64,000 nucleotides of DNA from Bradyrhizobium glycinis (lineage in GTDB: Bacteria; Pseudomonadota; Alphaproteobacteria; Rhizobiales; Xanthobacteraceae): NCBI RefSeq assembly GCF_016031655.1, contig NZ_JACCHQ010000002.1, forward strand, positions 62,001-126,000. Reading direction: 5' to 3'. The notes below the pieces were generated by a model that was not told the origin of the DNA, did not search any database, and saw only the letters and a list, made by a program, of their open reading frames with translations. Each line of letters opens with the position of its first letter. Within the stretch, counting starts at the first letter, position 1. Positions 61,506 through 64,000 of this stretch are shown here, piece after piece. Position numbers and translations under genes: made by a program.

Positions 61506-62176
61506 TGTTTCTTCGCGATCCAGATCACGTGGCGCGCGCCGCCGCCTCTGCCGGTGGCGCGAACATTGACTTCGTTGACGCCGAAGCCGGCGCGCTTGAG
61601 GCGCCCCGTGAACGCCGGATTGGGTCCCGACGACCAGACGGCCAGCACGCCTCCCGGCCGCAGCGCCGCCTTCGCCGACGAGAGCCCGCCGGCGTCGTAG
61701 AGCGCGTCGTTGCCCTTCCGGGTCAGCCCCTCGGGTCCGTTGTCGACGTCGAGCAGGATGGCGTCGAAGCCTGAACGGTTGGCCCGGATGACTTCGCCAA
61801 CATCGATCTCGCGAATGCTCACCCTGGCATCATCAAGGCTGTCGCCAAAGACCTCCGCCATCGGGCCCCGCGCCCAGGCAACGACCGACGGGACCAACTC
61901 GGAGACCACGATTTTCGCCTGAGCTCCAAGCACGGCCAGCGCCGCGCGCAGCGTAAAACCCATGCCGAGGCCACCGATCAGGACGACCGGCTTGGCAACC
62001 TTCTCGATCTGCCTAGCGGCAAGCGTCGCCAGTGCCGCTTCGGAGCCCGACAGGCGGCTGTTCATCAGCTCGTTGCTGCCGAGCTTGATGGAGAACTCCT
62101 TGCCCCGCCGCATCAGGCGGAGCTCCTCGTCGGAACCAGGGATCTTGGCGGTGTCGATTTTTTCCCAGGGAATCAT
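61502..62176 (-). CDS. Spermidine synthase-like class I methyltransferase-fold protein
   Basis: A 224-residue protein of the polyamine-synthase/methyltransferase Rossmann fold. The cofactor loop is VVLIGGLGMGFTLRAAL near residue 65, the acidic strand end is VSELVPSVVAWARGP, and DAILLDVDNGPEGLTRKGNDALYD carries the catalytic-aspartate region. The usual N-terminal beta domain and polyamine-site residues are shortened, so true spermidine synthesis is uncertain. Related proteins are simply called spermidine synthase-like. It is a single gene, 30 bp downstream of the CYP102-type gene on the same strand. Confidence 0.85.
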   Translation of the reverse strand: MIPWEKIDTAKIPGSDEELRLMRRGKEFSIKLGSNELMNSRLSGSEAALATLAARQIEKVAKPVVLIGGLGMGFTLRAALAVLGAQAKIVVSELVPSVVAWARGPMAEVFGDSLDDARVSIREIDVGEVIRANRSGFDAILLDVDNGPEGLTRKGNDALYDAGGLSSAKAALRPGGVLAVWSSGPNPAFTGRLKRAGFGVNEVNVRATGRGGGARHVIWIAKKQ

Positions 62177-62206
62177 GGGCGAGGTTTAGCACGAACCGAT
62201 CGGCAA

Positions 62207-64000
62207 TCACCCTCCCGCCCAGACGTCCAGCACATACCTGTTGTTCGCGCCCATCGCCTCGATCCAGCGCGCGCCGGCAGCAGCATCACTGCCGCTCTTC
62301 TCGCGATGGATCGCGACCAGCGCGGCCTTCACGTCGGGCTCCATCTTGCCGCCGTCGCCGCAGACATAGATGATCGCGCCCTGCTCGATCAGCGGCCAGA
62401 CCTTGTCCTTCTGCGCCGCGAGCACGTGCTGCACATAGGTCTTCGGCCCGTCCGCGCGCGAGAACGCGGTGAACAGCTCCGTGATGCCGCTCGCCGCCAG
62501 CGCCTTCAGTTCCTCCGCGTAAAGAAAATCCTGCTCCGGATGACGGCAGCCGAAGAACAGCATGGATGGACCGAGGATCGCCCCCTTCGCCTTGCGCGCG
62601 GCGCGCTCCTGGAGGAAGCCGCGGAACGGCGCGAGTCCCGTACCCGGACCGACCATAATGATCGGCACGGATGGATCATCCGGCAAGCGGAAGCCCGCCT
62701 TGGTCTCGCGCACGGTGGCATAGATCGTATCGCCCGCCCGCCGGTTGGCGAGATAGTTCGAGCAGATGCCCTTGTACGTACCACGGCCGGAGGCCGCCGG
62801 CCCTTCGACTACGCCGACGGTGACGCTGCAACGCGCCGGGTCGACCGACGGCGAGGACGAGATCGAGTAATAGCGCGGCGCCAGCAGCGAGAGCATTTCC
62901 AGATAGACGTGGAACGGCAATTCGCAGGCCGGATATTCGAGCAGCAGGTCGAACACCGATTTGCGTTTGGCTAGGATCTCGGAGCGATAGCGCTCGAGCG
63001 GCTCCGCCTCCTCGCCGACGAAGGCCAATAGCTTCGGCTTGGTGACCGGGCAGCGGGTGTGCTCGGCCATGATCTGGATCTGCTTGCGGGTCGCGACCTG
63101 CTGCAGCTCGACGAACTCGCTGAGCAGGCGGCCGACCGAGACGGCCTCGCCCACCGGCAATTGCGCGCGTCGGCCTTCGGCGACCTGGAGCCTGATCTGA
63201 TCGGCCGGCAAAAAGCCGAAGCGGCGGGCCACCGAATCAACCAGCGTCGGATCGTTGCGCGGAACGACGCTGAGGTGATCGCCGACGCGGTAGCGGACAT
63301 TGGCCGGCAGCTGCACCTCGATGTGGCGCGTCGAGCGCTCGGAAGGATTCGCGCCGGACTTGTTCTGGAGCTCGTCATTGACCAGCACCTTCATCGCCAC
63401 CGCGCCGCCCTGTGCGACGATGGTGTTGACGGCGGTCACCGCGACCGGCTCGATCGCATAGAGCGGATCGTCCTCGGCGGTGCGGGTGAAATTCCAGTCG
63501 ATGCCGAACTCCTTGGTCGCGACTTGCGCGGCCGCGGGGAACCATTTCTGGAACTGGCCGTCGAGATCGCTGCGCGCATCGCCCTCGCCGCGCGGATAGA
63601 CCGCGCGCGCGCCGTGCGCCGACAATTGCTCGTCGATGAAGCGCGGCACCGATTGATAGGTCGCCGCCCAGTCGCTGTTGCCGCAGCCGAACACGGCGTA
63701 GCGCACGCCGGCGAAGGCATCCTTCGGCAGATCCTCGCCGAGCCATTTCACGAACTGCGTCGCATTGTCCGGCGGCGCCCCGTTATAGGAAGCGCAGATG
63801 ATCAGCACGCCGCCCTGCTGCGGCAGCTTGCCGACATAATCGTCGAGCGGGCCGAGATGCACGGCAAAGCCGTTGATCTCGGCGAGGTCCGCCATGCGCG
63901 TTGCGAGCTCCTCGGCGGTGCCGAGATTGGAGCCGTACAGCACCAGCATCGGCGTGTTGTGGCCGGGCCGCGTGGTGGGCTGACGCTGCGCCTTTGGCGT
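62207..64000 (-). CDS. CYP102-type bifunctional P450/NADPH-P450 reductase (reductase half only, 5' end outside window)
   Basis: The frame is open from 62207 to the window edge, so the gene is cut at its N-terminal end. What is visible is a diflavin reductase: an FMN domain beginning HNTPMLVLYGSNLGTAEELA and continuing CASYNGAPPDNATQFVKWL, an FAD domain with YYSISSSP and GTYKGICSNYL, and an NADPH domain with MVGPGTGLAPFRGFLQER and FFGCRHPEQDFLYAEE. The last residues are RYVLDVWAGG. The HNTP linker and the C-terminus match P450-BM3 (CYP102). Stand-alone sulfite reductase flavoproteins lack that linker. The P450 half should be to the right. Such enzymes hydroxylate fatty acids. Confidence 0.88.
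   Translation of the reverse strand, partial: TPKAQRQPTTRPGHNTPMLVLYGSNLGTAEELATRMADLAEINGFAVHLGPLDDYVGKLPQQGGVLIICASYNGAPPDNATQFVKWLGEDLPKDAFAGVRYAVFGCGNSDWAATYQSVPRFIDEQLSAHGARAVYPRGEGDARSDLDGQFQKWFPAAAQVATKEFGIDWNFTRTAEDDPLYAIEPVAVTAVNTIVAQGGAVAMKVLVNDELQNKSGANPSERSTRHIEVQLPANVRYRVGDHLSVVPRNDPTLVDSVARRFGFLPADQIRLQVAEGRRAQLPVGEAVSVGRLLSEFVELQQVATRKQIQIMAEHTRCPVTKPKLLAFVGEEAEPLERYRSEILAKRKSVFDLLLEYPACELPFHVYLEMLSLLAPRYYSISSSPSVDPARCSVTVGVVEGPAASGRGTYKGICSNYLANRRAGDTIYATVRETKAGFRLPDDPSVPIIMVGPGTGLAPFRGFLQERAARKAKGAILGPSMLFFGCRHPEQDFLYAEELKALAASGITELFTAFSRADGPKTYVQHVLAAQKDKVWPLIEQGAIIYVCGDGGKMEPDVKAALVAIHREKSGSDAAAGARWIEAMGANNRYVLDVWAGG

Overview
The window is high-GC, gene-dense chromosomal DNA of an alphaproteobacterium, most likely Bradyrhizobium or a close relative. 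The reasons are the many alphaproteobacterial catabolic gene sets (an Aap-type amino-acid permease pair, paaX-paaABCDE, 3-oxo-tetronate genes, several PHA genes) and the numerous short palindromic repeats between genes. One of these repeats begins AAAGCGCG and contains two hairpins of a type common in Rhizobiales. I see no rRNA, tRNA, CRISPR array, prophage or insertion sequence. The window reads as a catabolic core region with about 64 genes, and the first and last genes may run off the ends.

Left part (1-13.5 kb): acyl-CoA metabolism. It holds an acyl-CoA synthetase, two acyl-CoA dehydrogenases, two enoyl-CoA hydratases, an SDR, a VOC protein and a thiolase-like protein. At its centre is a phosphotransferase-fold kinase next to a small DUF6285-type protein. 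This set resembles the levulinate/4-hydroxyacid (Lva) pathway of Pseudomonas putida, in which a kinase plus a small partner phosphorylate a 4-hydroxyacyl-CoA and an acyl-CoA dehydrogenase-fold enzyme then moves the hydroxyl group. It is my main candidate for an incompletely described system. A YghU-type glutathione transferase and a nitronate monooxygenase are interspersed.

13.5-19.1 kb: a chemoreceptor, then a complete four-carbon acid-sugar module (ltnD-otnI-otnK with divergent otnC). 19.2-24.0 kb: a branched-chain-type ABC importer (ATPases, permeases and a Tat-type binding protein). 24.0-33.1 kb: a DUF1445 hydro-lyase with a divergent LysR regulator and a perfect 21-bp palindrome between them, a Zn-dependent amidohydrolase, two NAD(P)-linked dehydrogenases of different folds, a tartrate-dehydrogenase-type enzyme, an atypical SDR and an amidase.

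33.2-41.2 kb: a secreted PHB-depolymerase-like esterase with a fibronectin III tail, then a polar amino-acid ABC system split across a divergent promoter: aapQ/aapM on one side, and an RpiR regulator, class III aminotransferase, binding protein and Asp/Glu-racemase-like protein on the other. No ATPase is encoded locally. 41.3-46.6 kb: a TetR regulator divergent from a 3Fe-4S ferredoxin/P450 pair, followed by a molybdopterin oxidoreductase, a hydrolase-OsmC fusion and a YeeE/YedE transporter.

46.7-54.3 kb: a quinone oxidoreductase, then paaX-paaABCDE-paaI-paaK, the upper phenylacetate pathway, all on the minus strand. The lower-pathway genes are not here. 54.5-60.8 kb: a lipase-like hydrolase, a DUF445 membrane protein, a phasin with a clear terminator, and a PHA synthase operon (a very short PhaE-like subunit, class III PhaC and a GNAT acetyltransferase joined by ATGA overlaps) divergent from an alpha/beta hydrolase. 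60.9-64.0 kb: a secreted SnoaL-like protein, a spermidine-synthase-like protein, and the reductase half of a CYP102 (P450-BM3-type) fusion whose P450 half lies beyond the right edge.
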